DNA from: a virus
Virus record (IMG/VR): IMGVR_UViG_3300007760_000001
Location: 62,001 to 126,000 of that record
DNA: 64,000 bases
Direction: 5' to 3' (one strand)
The translations under genes were made by a program, and so were the position numbers. Under the pieces are notes generated by a model that was not told where the DNA came from, did no database searches, and was given only the letters and a program-made list of their open reading frames with translations. Below, piece after piece: positions 1-8,179 of the stretch (positions are counted from its first letter, which is position 1; the number at the start of each line of letters is the position of its first letter).

Positions 1-107
1 CCCCTAAAGACTATCGGGGGGCTGATTTGTTATCGAAACGGTAAACTGGATAGTCCTCGAATTTGAGGATGGATAGCTCTTTGAAAAGGAGAAAAGGAGA
101 AGATGGA

Positions 108-452
108 ATGGAAAATAACCAGCAATTTTGGGAACTTTGGGGCAACTCAGAGGGCCAACGCTACTACAACTGCTCGAAATACAAGCGGATAGAAGGCTAT
201 ACAGGAAACTCTTTGCATCGGTTTATTTTTGAGGATGAGGAAGGCATGAGGCTAAACGCTTGCTTTGAAGCGTATAAAACAAGCACTTCAGATGCTCCCA
301 TTATGGGGCTACGAATGCTTTCTCTAATCCGAGAAGATACGGGTGAGGCCGTAAAGGTTGCCCCCACTTTGCAACAGTCCTTGTTTGGATTGGCTTTGGC
401 CGCTGTTGCAGAACAGGACAAAGAGATTTTGGAAAACCTACCTGCTTGGTGA
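108..452 (+). CDS. hypothetical protein, 114 aa
   Basis: I do not recognise this protein. The frame is open from ATGs at 63 and 69, but the ATG at 108 is preferred because an AAAGGAG Shine-Dalgarno sequence lies at 93-99, eight bases upstream, while the earlier ATGs have no comparable site. The product starts MENNQQFWELW, is mixed alpha/beta in appearance, ends in an alanine-rich helix-like segment, and has no signal peptide or membrane segment. It lies 14 bases upstream of the deoxynucleoside kinase gene on the same strand, so the two are probably co-transcribed. No function can be assigned from the sequence. Confidence 0.7.
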   Translation: MENNQQFWELWGNSEGQRYYNCSKYKRIEGYTGNSLHRFIFEDEEGMRLNACFEAYKTSTSDAPIMGLRMLSLIREDTGEAVKVAPTLQQSLFGLALAAVAEQDKEILENLPAW

Positions 453-466
453 CGGTATGATTCCCT

Positions 467-1123
467 ATGCGGGGACGACTTATCACAGTCTGTGGTTTGA
501 TTGGGTCTGGCAAATCCACTTTCACAAGGGATTTGGCGGATATACTCAAAGCTGTCCCATTAAGCGAACCTGCTGGTGATGAGCGCAACCCCTACCTTCC
601 GCTGTTCTATGCGGATCGAAGGCGTTGGGCCTTCACCATGCAGACGCACCTTCTCCAGCAACGGAGTGAAGTCCACTGTCGGGCGTTCGAGGAAATCGAA
701 CGAGGGCGAGATGTGGTGATGGACTCCTCAGTGTGGCAAGACATGGCCTACGCTGACATGCTGCACCGCATGGGGCATCTGAATAAGTATGAGTACGACA
801 CCTACCGAGCTTTGGCACGGATGGTAGGTCGAGAAGCTATGCCGCCCGATGTTTGTGTTTTTCTCGAAGTGTCTGTCGAAGAGTGTTTCCAGCGAATCCA
901 AACCCGAATGGGTGAGCAGGTTGAACGAACCTGTGAGGGCGGTATCGACCTCAATTACCTTAGGCACCTAAAAGATGCCATTGGCCACAACATCAGCAAA
1001 TTAGAGAACCGAGTTATGTTCCCTTGGGGTGACTATCTACCCTGCAAAGAGGAGCGAATGAGCCGTATCTCAAATCTTATGGTTCTCATTGAGGATGTCT
1101 GTCCTACCGTTTGCTTGCATTGA
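467..1123 (+). CDS. deoxynucleoside kinase (dNK/dGK-type)
   Basis: Likely phosphorylates deoxynucleosides to dNMPs with ATP, salvaging precursors for phage DNA synthesis in the cytoplasm. The 218-aa product has a P-loop at residues 10-18 (GLIGSGKST). The following ERNPYLPLFYADRRRWAFTMQ stretch matches the substrate-binding helix of bacterial deoxyguanosine/deoxyadenosine kinases, and R-rich LID-like residues follow FLEVSVEECFQRIQTR near 135-150. Length fits the family (200-230 aa). The family's DRS motif after the third strand reads DSS here (residues 86-88, VVMDSSVWQD), so the usual Arg is replaced; whether this changes activity is unknown. It forms a short operon with the preceding small gene and ends before a 310-base non-coding stretch. 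Base specificity cannot be read from sequence alone. Confidence 0.85.
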   Translation: MRGRLITVCGLIGSGKSTFTRDLADILKAVPLSEPAGDERNPYLPLFYADRRRWAFTMQTHLLQQRSEVHCRAFEEIERGRDVVMDSSVWQDMAYADMLHRMGHLNKYEYDTYRALARMVGREAMPPDVCVFLEVSVEECFQRIQTRMGEQVERTCEGGIDLNYLRHLKDAIGHNISKLENRVMFPWGDYLPCKEERMSRISNLMVLIEDVCPTVCLH

Positions 1124-1332
1124 GGGGCAGTTTTTAACGGGGGTTTTATTCGGGTTTGATTTTGATCGAACCACAAAAACTCAGAATAACTTTTAGACTT
1201 AAAGTTCCAAAGCTGGGATCAAATAACGGGCCGCACCCCCCGAAGTAGCGGTTAGAGCAAGGCTTTAGCTCGATCCCGCTTGGGATCAATTCCCCTCATT
1301 TTTGCACCTTCGCAGATTTTGCCCCTAAACCC

Positions 1333-1366
1333 TTTATGGGGGGTTGCGGCAGAAACCCCCCATAAA
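1333..1366. repeat. perfect 13-bp inverted repeat, 8-base loop
   Basis: TTTATGGGGGGTT at 1333-1345 is exactly complementary to AACCCCCCATAAA at 1354-1366. The stem contains six G:C pairs in a row. No T-tract follows on either strand, so it is not a textbook terminator. It may be an RNA stability element, a protein site or part of a compound terminator with the hairpin at 1373-1414. Confidence 0.7.
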
Positions 1367-1372
1367 CAAAAC

Positions 1373-1414
1373 AAAAGACCCCCGGCCCACTTATAGTAGG
1401 AAGGAGGTCTTTTT
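1373..1414. terminator. bidirectional terminator between convergent operons
   Basis: AAAAGACC at 1373-1380 pairs with GGTCTTTT at 1406-1413, giving a stem bordered by A-runs on one side and T-runs on the other. It can therefore act as an intrinsic terminator for plus-strand transcripts from the kinase operon and for minus-strand transcripts leaving the gene at 1434-2396. The loop is long (25 bases), which lowers confidence. Confidence 0.55.
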
Positions 1415-1433
1415 AGTTGTTGTGTTTAGGAAC

Positions 1434-2396
1434 TTACTTGTCGTCTTTTTCTTCGGGCGGGTCGTTGGAGAGAAGCACTTTGACTTCATCCTTCAACGCA
1501 CTGTCCCAACCACCAGGACGACTGTTCATCTGACCCACATACAAGAGCTTCCCCTTGGTGGGGTTGATTGAAGTTGGTCGAGAACGCTGGTCACTTGAAA
1601 GCTGAAAGTAGAGTTCGCCTTTTTGACTGTAAGCGAAACGAGTCAAGCGACCTGTGTAATAGATGGCCTCTCGGTCCTCGCCCTTGGAGATACCTCGTTT
1701 GATGTACTGAGCAAAAGATTGCTGATCAGACATGCTCGGTGGATTAGACCCACCTCGGAGATAGACACACTCAAGCACAAGACCGCTACGCTCCGAGCCA
1801 GAGGCCCCGATGCGAGCCATAGGAGTATGGCGATACATACCAGTAGACTTACCTGTCTTCGTACCCTCAATCCGAACGGGAGAGCCAATCTTTGACCCGC
1901 TGGACTTATGGATTTGAACAAGGCAGCCGTCGCTTTCGACCTTGGTGACTACGCCGTACTCTTCATGGTCGGCATAGTTGAACCTGTCGCAGATGTCTTG
2001 GTTAGCTTCTTCAGCACACTTGTACTTGTCGAACTTGACCATTTCACCAGCCCTGATCGGGCCTCGCTTACCCCCACCACTACCCTTGGGCTTAGGCTGG
2101 AGTGGAGCTTTACCGGAAAGCCGCTCAATAATCTGTTCGGTCTTACGCTCATCATACTTCTTGTTACGATCAACGACCCAAGCAACAAAGCGAGCCGTCT
2201 TTTCGTTGAAAGCGACCTTATCACCCTGCTCCCCACCAAACATGGCGGTCAGGATCTTCTCGGCTTGAATATCGTCGATATCCACATCAGCCAGATTGTT
2301 ACTGGTAACAAGCGGGATAATGGTGTCCCGAATATCAGGGTTCTCATAGGCAAGACGAACAAGGTCTGCCCGCAATTCTTTTTCCGATTGGCTCAT
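1434..2396 (-). CDS. conserved phage hypothetical protein, 320 aa
   Basis: Function unknown. The N-terminus carries the motif RLAYENPDIRDTIIPLV (about residues 13-29), a pattern I associate with recurrent uncharacterised phage proteins. A middle segment with a GS-rich, basic linker is followed by a beta-rich stretch (about 118-190) of the type GEMVKFDKY...YGVVTKVESDGCLVQI, resembling a small SH3/KOW-like barrel. A second beta-rich region fills the C-terminus, which ends in an acidic tail (PPEEKDDK). The start is supported by AAGGAG a few bases upstream of the ATG. It is the last gene of the left minus-strand block and is followed by the hairpin at 1373-1414. Possibly a nucleic-acid-binding or virion-associated protein; this is inference. 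Confidence 0.7.
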   Translation of the reverse strand: MSQSEKELRADLVRLAYENPDIRDTIIPLVTSNNLADVDIDDIQAEKILTAMFGGEQGDKVAFNEKTARFVAWVVDRNKKYDERKTEQIIERLSGKAPLQPKPKGSGGGKRGPIRAGEMVKFDKYKCAEEANQDICDRFNYADHEEYGVVTKVESDGCLVQIHKSSGSKIGSPVRIEGTKTGKSTGMYRHTPMARIGASGSERSGLVLECVYLRGGSNPPSMSDQQSFAQYIKRGISKGEDREAIYYTGRLTRFAYSQKGELYFQLSSDQRSRPTSINPTKGKLLYVGQMNSRPGGWDSALKDEVKVLLSNDPPEEKDDK

Positions 2397-2459
2397 TGGT
2401 TCACTCCTTGTGCGCTCGGCTCTGAACGTGTCGTTCGTATGGTGGAAGATATAAAGCCC

Positions 2460-2696
2460 CTATCGAACGGGGTGGATGTCCCATGGGTAGAACCAACATA
2501 GTTCGTCTTCCAAATCCACCACGATCCGATTGTCTGAGCGATATACATTTCCAACAGTGTCCTTTACGGTTCCTACTTTACCCGCATACTCCCCATTGAT
2601 GACCCTAATGGTGTCCCCAATGAAGATTGTGTGAGATCGAGTGCCATGGAAACGAGCAAGACCAAACTTGGTATGTATAACCTCATCATCGGCCAT
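2460..2696 (-). CDS. small KOW-motif protein
   Basis: A 78-aa protein with a KOW-type signature, GDTIRVINGEYAGKVGTVKD at about residues 27-46, followed by beta strands (RIVVDLEDELCWFYPWDIHPV). The KOW fold occurs in NusG, Spt5 and ribosomal protein L24, where it contacts RNA or protein; a phage copy may influence transcription or translation, but this is inference. The closest Shine-Dalgarno-like bases are weak (GGGCGAG before the ATG), so start choice is less certain. It lies between two hypothetical genes on the same strand and is probably co-transcribed with them. Confidence 0.65.
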   Translation of the reverse strand: MADDEVIHTKFGLARFHGTRSHTIFIGDTIRVINGEYAGKVGTVKDTVGNVYRSDNRIVVDLEDELCWFYPWDIHPVR

Positions 2697-2720
2697 TTAC
2701 TCGCCCCTAAAACACTCCTT

Positions 2721-3425
2721 TTAGCTGCTGACTCCCTTAGAGCCGCCGCCGACAGTATTTCCGCTTGCAAGAGGAGGATGACCACTGTTGTTAGACCCCC
2801 GCCGAGTACCATCGCTGACATCCGAACCAAGAGCCGAAGCCGCATTGTTAGTCTGAAGCGGGGCTGAACGAACCGCCTGCTTGCCTGCCAGCCGTGATGC
2901 TGGAGGGGCGGGGTGGTGTTCTGTACCGTCTCGGAAAGCGGGAGTTGTGGGAAGGGTGCCTGTACTGGAAATCAGTTGATTCAAGGCACCGCCCATATCG
3001 GCGGTAGTTGAGCCGTAGTACCACAGCTTACGAGCCGTAAGCTCATCCACAACCAAAGTCGTGTAGATGGACGACACATACCCTCCAACCTCACCTTCAC
3101 CAGCGGTGATGGCAGCGGTGAACTGTGTGACAGCGGAGTCGCCCGCTTCAATGTCTTCCAGAAGCACATCGTCGATGTAGAAGTAGAGGCCCGTGGCAGT
3201 CATTGTGCCCATTGTGCCTTCACCGTCAGTATCGGTGTGCTCACCATCCACAGCGTCATCACTGATAAGCAGTGCTTCAGTTACGGAATCGCCAGAATGG
3301 TCAAAAGTGTAAGTGTATCCAGCCTTCAGATTGAAATCTGGGGCGGCAACCGCATCCAGATCACCGTCCTGTAGGGTGAATTCGGGGGTGCCGTCGATTT
3401 CTACGACATAAGTTTTCGTACCCAT
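2721..3425 (-). CDS. hypothetical protein, 234 aa, with low-complexity C-terminus
   Basis: Not recognised. The first ~150 residues are acidic and beta-rich, with repeated D/G/T-rich strands and a WYYGSTTADMGGALNQLI segment. The last ~75 residues are Ser/Gly/Ala/Pro-rich and disordered-looking (GSNNSGHPPLASGNTVGGGS). No signal peptide, transmembrane segment or catalytic motif is seen. AAGGAG nine bases before the ATG supports the start. Composition resembles the small virion-type proteins encoded at 27502-28662, so a structural or decoration role is possible but unproven. Confidence 0.65.
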   Translation of the reverse strand: MGTKTYVVEIDGTPEFTLQDGDLDAVAAPDFNLKAGYTYTFDHSGDSVTEALLISDDAVDGEHTDTDGEGTMGTMTATGLYFYIDDVLLEDIEAGDSAVTQFTAAITAGEGEVGGYVSSIYTTLVVDELTARKLWYYGSTTADMGGALNQLISSTGTLPTTPAFRDGTEHHPAPPASRLAGKQAVRSAPLQTNNAASALGSDVSDGTRRGSNNSGHPPLASGNTVGGGSKGVSS

Positions 3426-3507
3426 GGGAAAAGTCTCCTTGTTGGTTCAGTTACAGCCAAGGGTGGCTGCTAATAGTGAGAGGCAATAAAGAATCCACCG
3501 AGATATG

Positions 3508-3705
3508 TCAGGTCAGGGCGAAACATTGGCGATGGCTACGGTCGAATTGGAACTCCGTTGCCCCTAAGAACGGGGTTTTTGTATGGATACGGAAAGTTTC
3601 GCCGTGGTCGATAAAACAGTAAACTTCAACCCCTAATGGGAGAGGGCCAATCGCAATAATGGTTCGCAAGACCTTCCCAGTCAGGTTTGTAAGCGTTAAT
3701 GCCAT
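3508..3705 (-). CDS. hypothetical protein, 65 aa
   Basis: A short beta-rich protein beginning MALTLTNLTGKVLR. The frame is open upstream to 3771, but the ATG at 3705 is preferred because it overlaps the stop of the preceding gene (3696-4637) by ten bases and has GAGGGCGAAG just before it. The upstream extension would run deep into that gene. The sequence IRVHTK-like strands (ETFRIHTKTPFLGATEFQF) suggest a small single-domain fold. No function can be proposed. Confidence 0.55.
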   Translation of the reverse strand: MALTLTNLTGKVLRTIIAIGPLPLGVEVYCFIDHGETFRIHTKTPFLGATEFQFDRSHRQCFALT

Positions 3706-4637
3706 CTTCGCCCTCGATATCGAGAGGCGACTTTGCGGGCGGTGTGTTTGAGGACTACGTTGGAAGCCCACATTCCGTAATCATCACGGGGGCCGTACTT
3801 GGCCTCATAGGGAATGTCATAGTCGGGGTCTTCATCTGGCGGCTCATATCCTGGCTGATTCATTTCCCAAACATTCTCAAGATTCCGCCCTAAAAGAGCG
3901 AATGACCCATCCGAGTGTTCTTGGTGTATTTCCTCCAACTCGTCCATCTGCTTGTCCGTGTAGTCACGTCGTCGCACTTCGAGCCGATCCGCCATAGCGT
4001 TGTAGTCGGGCTTGGAGGGTTGTTTTTGAGGCCGCTCAGAGATGTTGTACTTGCGGAACATCTTCTCTGCGAAAGCGATTTGCTTATCTGATGGCTGGCG
4101 AGTCTTAGCCCGTTTACCCACATCTTCGGCAAACCTCTGCACATAACTATCGTTTGCGGCCTTCGCTGCGAGCCATAATTGACGGAGCCTTTCAAGAAAC
4201 GTCTCATCTGAGGAATAACTTGAACCCGAACCGCCCGATTCCTGTTGTTTCGGCTCGGCTTCCTCACCACGCCCGATTCGGTCATAGAAATCAGGGTACT
4301 TTTGGTACACGCCTTCCCAATGCCGAACGCCAGCGAGCCAAGTCTTTTTCCAACCCTTTGTTCGCATAAAGGATTTGCGATCCTTTGCCTTCGCATTGAG
4401 AACCCGTCCCGTGATGCGACTGACAAGCGTGAGCTTCATGGAGGCTTTACCAAGCCCTCGAACTTGGGAAGTCGCTCCAATAGAGGAGGAGAGCTTGATG
4501 GCCACGGAGTCACTGAGATGAATCAGATAGATCCCCGCAAACTTTTGATCCCGTGACCAGTTCCTACCGAAGTTGCGGCGAAGCCACTCTTCTAACTCTT
4601 CACGAGAAATCTGAACATATCGATCACCAGCAGCCAT
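3696..4637 (-). CDS. conserved phage hypothetical protein, 313 aa
   Basis: Function unknown. The N-terminal ~115 residues form a compact domain (ISREELEEWL...GIYLIHLSDSVAIKLSSSIG...SMKLTLVSRITGRVLNAKA) ending in a basic patch RKSFMRTKGWKKTW. A disordered GGSGSSYSS linker follows, then a helical segment with KQIAFAEKMFRKYNI (about 190-205), a small helical motif seen in some helicase-associated regions. The C-terminus is acidic, then ends KHTARKVASRYRGRRWH, a basic motif that recurs in the protein at 37421-37849. The ATG overlaps the stop of the UvrD-like helicase gene by one base (TAATG), implying translational coupling and perhaps a shared role in DNA transactions. Confidence 0.7.
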   Translation of the reverse strand: MAAGDRYVQISREELEEWLRRNFGRNWSRDQKFAGIYLIHLSDSVAIKLSSSIGATSQVRGLGKASMKLTLVSRITGRVLNAKAKDRKSFMRTKGWKKTWLAGVRHWEGVYQKYPDFYDRIGRGEEAEPKQQESGGSGSSYSSDETFLERLRQLWLAAKAANDSYVQRFAEDVGKRAKTRQPSDKQIAFAEKMFRKYNISERPQKQPSKPDYNAMADRLEVRRRDYTDKQMDELEEIHQEHSDGSFALLGRNLENVWEMNQPGYEPPDEDPDYDIPYEAKYGPRDDYGMWASNVVLKHTARKVASRYRGRRWH

Positions 4638-7600
4638 TATCTCACTCCAAGCTGTGGAATGAACTCACCGTAAGATTGGCTCAACTCGTATTCCCGCCAC
4701 TCTTTTTCAGTAAGATTCTCGTTCTCATTCGAGGTGCGGATCAACTTCCACAACTCTCGCTCTCGTGTAGAGGCGGTACGGGCTTGGTCTGCATCCTCTT
4801 GCCAATCCTCTCGGCTTTCGTTGGGGATACAGCCCTCACTTACGAACTGTGATGGGCCAGCGGGCTTTCCAATATGGTTGACGGCTGGACAAAGTACCGT
4901 AACCGAGTCTCGACCACGGGTTAGAGCGACATAGGCCAAGCGACGTTCGCTTGCCATAGCGTCTTCATCCCCCATGGAGCGATTATGGGGGAACACCCCC
5001 GCAGCCATGGGAACCCACATATGTCGGGCTTCCAGCCCTTTCCATCCGTGGCAAGTATCAATCGTTACGGCGGGCTTATCAGCCTCATCGTCGTCGGGAT
5101 CGTCTTTGAAGGTCTTGCCCTTACTGGCATCTTGAAGCTCTTGGATATAGCCCAAAGCTGGTCCCATATCCTCGTATTCTTCGAGGAGGCCCATAAGCGG
5201 GGCAATCGGGGCCAAGGCAAGATTCTTAATGTCTTGTTCTGATACACCTGCTTCACCAGATTCTTCGTGAAGCATGTCCATCGCTTCGCCCGAACCCTTG
5301 GTTTTAGAAATCAAGGACTCCACAATGCTTTCGGCGGGCTTCCCTCGGAAACCTACGCCCTTGATGGACAAGATTTGCTCCAAAACCTCTTTTGGAGATC
5401 CCTCAAAGGATTGCACCTGAACCAAAGTGTCTACATAGGTTTTGACGTTCTTGTTGCGCCACTCGGAACGACCTTCGTAGATTTGGTTCCAACCGCCGTT
5501 TTTCAACCATTCAAGGTAGTTCATCCCACGAGCCTTCTTTTGAACCTCGCTATTGAACTTCTTATCCAAGTAGAACTTGGGGGTTTGGTAGGCTTTGAGC
5601 ACAACGTCGTTGATTACTTTCTTGTCTGAAAGGTCGGCCCCAGCGAGCGTTAGCCACCCTGTTAGGGCTTTCGTGGTGGGGTCGGCAAAGAAGTTCATCT
5701 TGGAACGGAAAGGAATCCGTCGCTTGATCAACTCAAGCCCAAACGCTAACGCCTCGGCGTTCGTTCGTACCGCCACCCCGAAACTTGGAGTATTTGGTTC
5801 GGACCAACCCTCGTTATCGATATGGGCTTGGATATCATCAGCACATCGGGAAGCGGCCTCTCCGTGATCCCCCACATTCACATATTCGATTACGCCCTCA
5901 CCCCGTTTGGGGTCGGTGGAGCAAACCATCGGAATCTGTTTTTCGTTGTGGGAGATGAGCTTATTCGCCGCATCTACAATCGCTTTTCCTGAACGGAAGT
6001 TGGATGAGATCAGCTTGGTATCAAACGAGCCGCCCCGCATATCTGATTTCTCGGAATACTCATCTGGGGTTGCACCACGGAACTCATAGATCGCCTGCTT
6101 GTCGTCCCCAATAAAGGTAAACGTGTTGGCCGTCATAGAGCCGTCAGCTTTGTACTCTTGGGTAGCGGGATCAATCGCCCCCGCAATCAAACCAAATAGA
6201 AGATGTTGCAGCTTGTTGAGATCCTGAGCCTCATCCACCAAGACCCACTTGTACTGAGCTTGAACCGTTGCCAAAGCCTTCGGATTTTCGATGAGTGCCT
6301 TGATGCACTCCAACTGCATGTCTGTGAAGTCTACTTTCCCTACGGCATCGGGTTCATTGTCCTTGAGCCACATATATGCGCCGTAACAAGCAGCCATAAC
6401 ACTCTTGTCTTTTGCCCACGCCTCGGAAGGGGTCATTAAGTCTGAGCGATAGTTACCAACCGCTAAGGCAACACGGCGAGCACCAATGGCTCGACCTTCC
6501 TCGTCTAAAAACTTACCGCCAATATTGAACCATTCGTTTGCTGGCTCTTTCCAATAATTGCCACCTTTGCGCTTGTTGTAGGCGGCAACCTTATAGTTAG
6601 GGTCTAATCGCCCACGGGTCAGGCTTCGCTTGTAGCGATCCTTGGAGACCATCTTATTGATTAGGGCTTTTTCGGCGGGGCTAAGGCCCTCAACCGTAAG
6701 GGAGTCCAACCGACTTACTAATGGCGACAGGGCTTTCTCTTCGGAGTGCGCCCAACCATAGCCTTTATTGGCACCCCAAGCGGCTAACCCATAGAGTTGA
6801 TCTACAACCTTACGGAGCACGGCATCTTCTTCGGAAGATGCGCCAGCGTCAGCCCCTTCGTCAGCATCCGAGATACTTACATTTCGATTCTGTGTTCCCA
6901 GCAGCCCTTCAAACATTCCTACGGGATCGGGTGGGGCCGGAGCGTTGTAGCTCGACATCTCCACCTGCTTCATAGCCATTTTGATGAGGTAGCTGCCTTC
7001 TAAGACCTGTGCTCGCTTGAACTTGGGTTTGATCTTCTTCAGGAGAGAGAACCCGATGCTGTGTGTGGTTCCGAAACCATCGTCACCACCATCTAAAATG
7101 GCGGCCCCACCGTACTTCAAAACCCTCTCTTTGAGTTCAGCAGCACTCTTTTTCGAGAACGAGGTAGCGATAACCTGTGAGGACTTACCGCCCTCTCGGT
7201 TGATAATGTCGATGACCTTGCCAGCAAGAACACGGGTCTTTCCCGATCCCGCTCCCGCAGCGATAAGGGACTTGCCCGTAACCATCATCGCATCTTCTTG
7301 TTCCTCGGTCATCATAAGCTGCTTGCCAATGTCCGTGGCGTGGCTCTGGTTCTCATAAATAATGGAACTGGCGGCACCTAAAGCGGCTTGCTCGTCATCA
7401 GACGATTGAGCCACTTTGACCAAAGTATCCATTTTGGTCGAGCGTTCGGCCTGAAGATTTCTGGATTCGTCTGACCCGCCGGGGAGAACTTTCAGTTTGC
7501 GATCAAGATCCTTGATCTCATTGGCGATGTTTTGAACTTCGCCAATGTCAGCAACCCGTTCTTCAGACGTGCCTCCAACACCCATGATATCGGCGGCCTT

Positions 7601-8110
7601 CTTGATCCACGCACGAGTAACCCGAAGCCCACCAATCGGGGGTAGGCCAGCGAGTTCTAAAATGGCTTCAGTCGGAGCACTTCCTTGAAGGTTGCCGATC
7701 CTTCGAGCGAGGGTGTTGGGCTTACCTGAACCAAAAAGCTCAACACGCAAATCCTGTCGGATCGACGCAAACTTGAACGCCATTTTGATAAATCTCGCTT
7801 GGCGCACAGCTTTCGATTCGGGGCTTCCCCCTTGGCGAGCACGAGTCAGCGGGGCTTTTAGGCGGCTCCCCCCTGGCTTGGTTTCGCAAATCGCTAAATG
7901 ATCCACGGCCAAAAGAATCTCTTTTTTGAACCGCCGAATCAGTCGAATAGCCTCTTGCCTAACTGGTCCAACCCCTTTGGGAGCCTCATCTTCATGAGAG
8001 GCTAACCACTCCAAAAAAGCGGATACGGCGACCATGTAGGCACACAAGTTGACTACTCGGCCCACATCCAAGGCTTTTGACTCTTTCTCGGCTTTGTCTT
8101 TCTTTGGCAT
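4637..8110 (-). CDS. UvrD/Rep-like superfamily 1 DNA helicase with N-terminal extension
   Basis: An ATP-driven 3'-5' type SF1A helicase, probably acting in phage replication, repair or recombination. All main motifs are visible: Walker A AGAGSGKT (about residue 289), Walker B VDEAQD (about 625), motif III GDDKQAIYEFRGA, motif IV-like NFRSGKAIVDAAN, motif V-like TCHGWKGLE (about 1022) and motif VI YVALTRGRDSVTVL (about 1062). At about 1157 aa it is far longer than UvrD or Rep (670-720 aa). Roughly 280 residues precede the Walker A, with an uncharacterised KFASIRQDLR-type helical domain and coiled regions, and there are insertions between motifs. An in-frame ATG at 8116 exists, but GGGAG is spaced correctly only for the ATG at 8110. 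A TATAGT-type promoter candidate lies at 8150-8155. Confidence 0.9.
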   Translation of the reverse strand: MPKKDKAEKESKALDVGRVVNLCAYMVAVSAFLEWLASHEDEAPKGVGPVRQEAIRLIRRFKKEILLAVDHLAICETKPGGSRLKAPLTRARQGGSPESKAVRQARFIKMAFKFASIRQDLRVELFGSGKPNTLARRIGNLQGSAPTEAILELAGLPPIGGLRVTRAWIKKAADIMGVGGTSEERVADIGEVQNIANEIKDLDRKLKVLPGGSDESRNLQAERSTKMDTLVKVAQSSDDEQAALGAASSIIYENQSHATDIGKQLMMTEEQEDAMMVTGKSLIAAGAGSGKTRVLAGKVIDIINREGGKSSQVIATSFSKKSAAELKERVLKYGGAAILDGGDDGFGTTHSIGFSLLKKIKPKFKRAQVLEGSYLIKMAMKQVEMSSYNAPAPPDPVGMFEGLLGTQNRNVSISDADEGADAGASSEEDAVLRKVVDQLYGLAAWGANKGYGWAHSEEKALSPLVSRLDSLTVEGLSPAEKALINKMVSKDRYKRSLTRGRLDPNYKVAAYNKRKGGNYWKEPANEWFNIGGKFLDEEGRAIGARRVALAVGNYRSDLMTPSEAWAKDKSVMAACYGAYMWLKDNEPDAVGKVDFTDMQLECIKALIENPKALATVQAQYKWVLVDEAQDLNKLQHLLFGLIAGAIDPATQEYKADGSMTANTFTFIGDDKQAIYEFRGATPDEYSEKSDMRGGSFDTKLISSNFRSGKAIVDAANKLISHNEKQIPMVCSTDPKRGEGVIEYVNVGDHGEAASRCADDIQAHIDNEGWSEPNTPSFGVAVRTNAEALAFGLELIKRRIPFRSKMNFFADPTTKALTGWLTLAGADLSDKKVINDVVLKAYQTPKFYLDKKFNSEVQKKARGMNYLEWLKNGGWNQIYEGRSEWRNKNVKTYVDTLVQVQSFEGSPKEVLEQILSIKGVGFRGKPAESIVESLISKTKGSGEAMDMLHEESGEAGVSEQDIKNLALAPIAPLMGLLEEYEDMGPALGYIQELQDASKGKTFKDDPDDDEADKPAVTIDTCHGWKGLEARHMWVPMAAGVFPHNRSMGDEDAMASERRLAYVALTRGRDSVTVLCPAVNHIGKPAGPSQFVSEGCIPNESREDWQEDADQARTASTRERELWKLIRTSNENENLTEKEWREYELSQSYGEFIPQLGVR

Positions 8111-8149
8111 ACCCATTACTCCCGCCTAAAGGGGTTTCGATAGATCACG

Positions 8150-8155
8150 ACTATA
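8150..8155 (-). promoter_or_regulatory. candidate -10 box (TATAGT) for helicase gene
   Basis: On the minus strand CCCCCCTATAGTCG lies about 40 bases upstream of the helicase start. A similar C-rich TATAG/TATAC sequence precedes several other minus-strand transcription units (11270-11276, 28737-28742, 36594-36599, 50920-50925). No good -35 box is evident. Confidence 0.3.
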
Positions 8156-8179
8156 GGGGGGAAAATGAGCCGTGGGGGA

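Larger units (their letters stand above)
1124..1433. other. non-coding region between convergent genes with several hairpins
   Basis: No credible gene is seen in these 310 bases. The stretch holds three inverted repeats: GATCCC-gctt-GGGATC at 1272-1287, a perfect 13-bp repeat at 1333-1345/1354-1366 with an 8-base loop, and a terminator-like hairpin at 1373-1414. It separates the plus-strand kinase gene from the minus-strand gene ending at 1434, so transcription termination from both sides is the simplest role. The D-arm-like string at about 1246-1259 does not sit in a complete tRNA fold. Confidence 0.6.

Noticed and set aside
1240-1300. tRNA-like string (AGCGGTTAGAGCA followed by CTCGATCCC)
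   Set aside because: The D-arm-like and T-arm-like parts are too close together, and no anticodon stem or acceptor pairing can be formed.
1908-2501. Long plus-strand ORF (197 aa) antisense to the 320-aa gene
   Set aside because: It lies opposite a gene with a good ribosome site and coherent protein composition, and has no recognisable domain or ribosome site.
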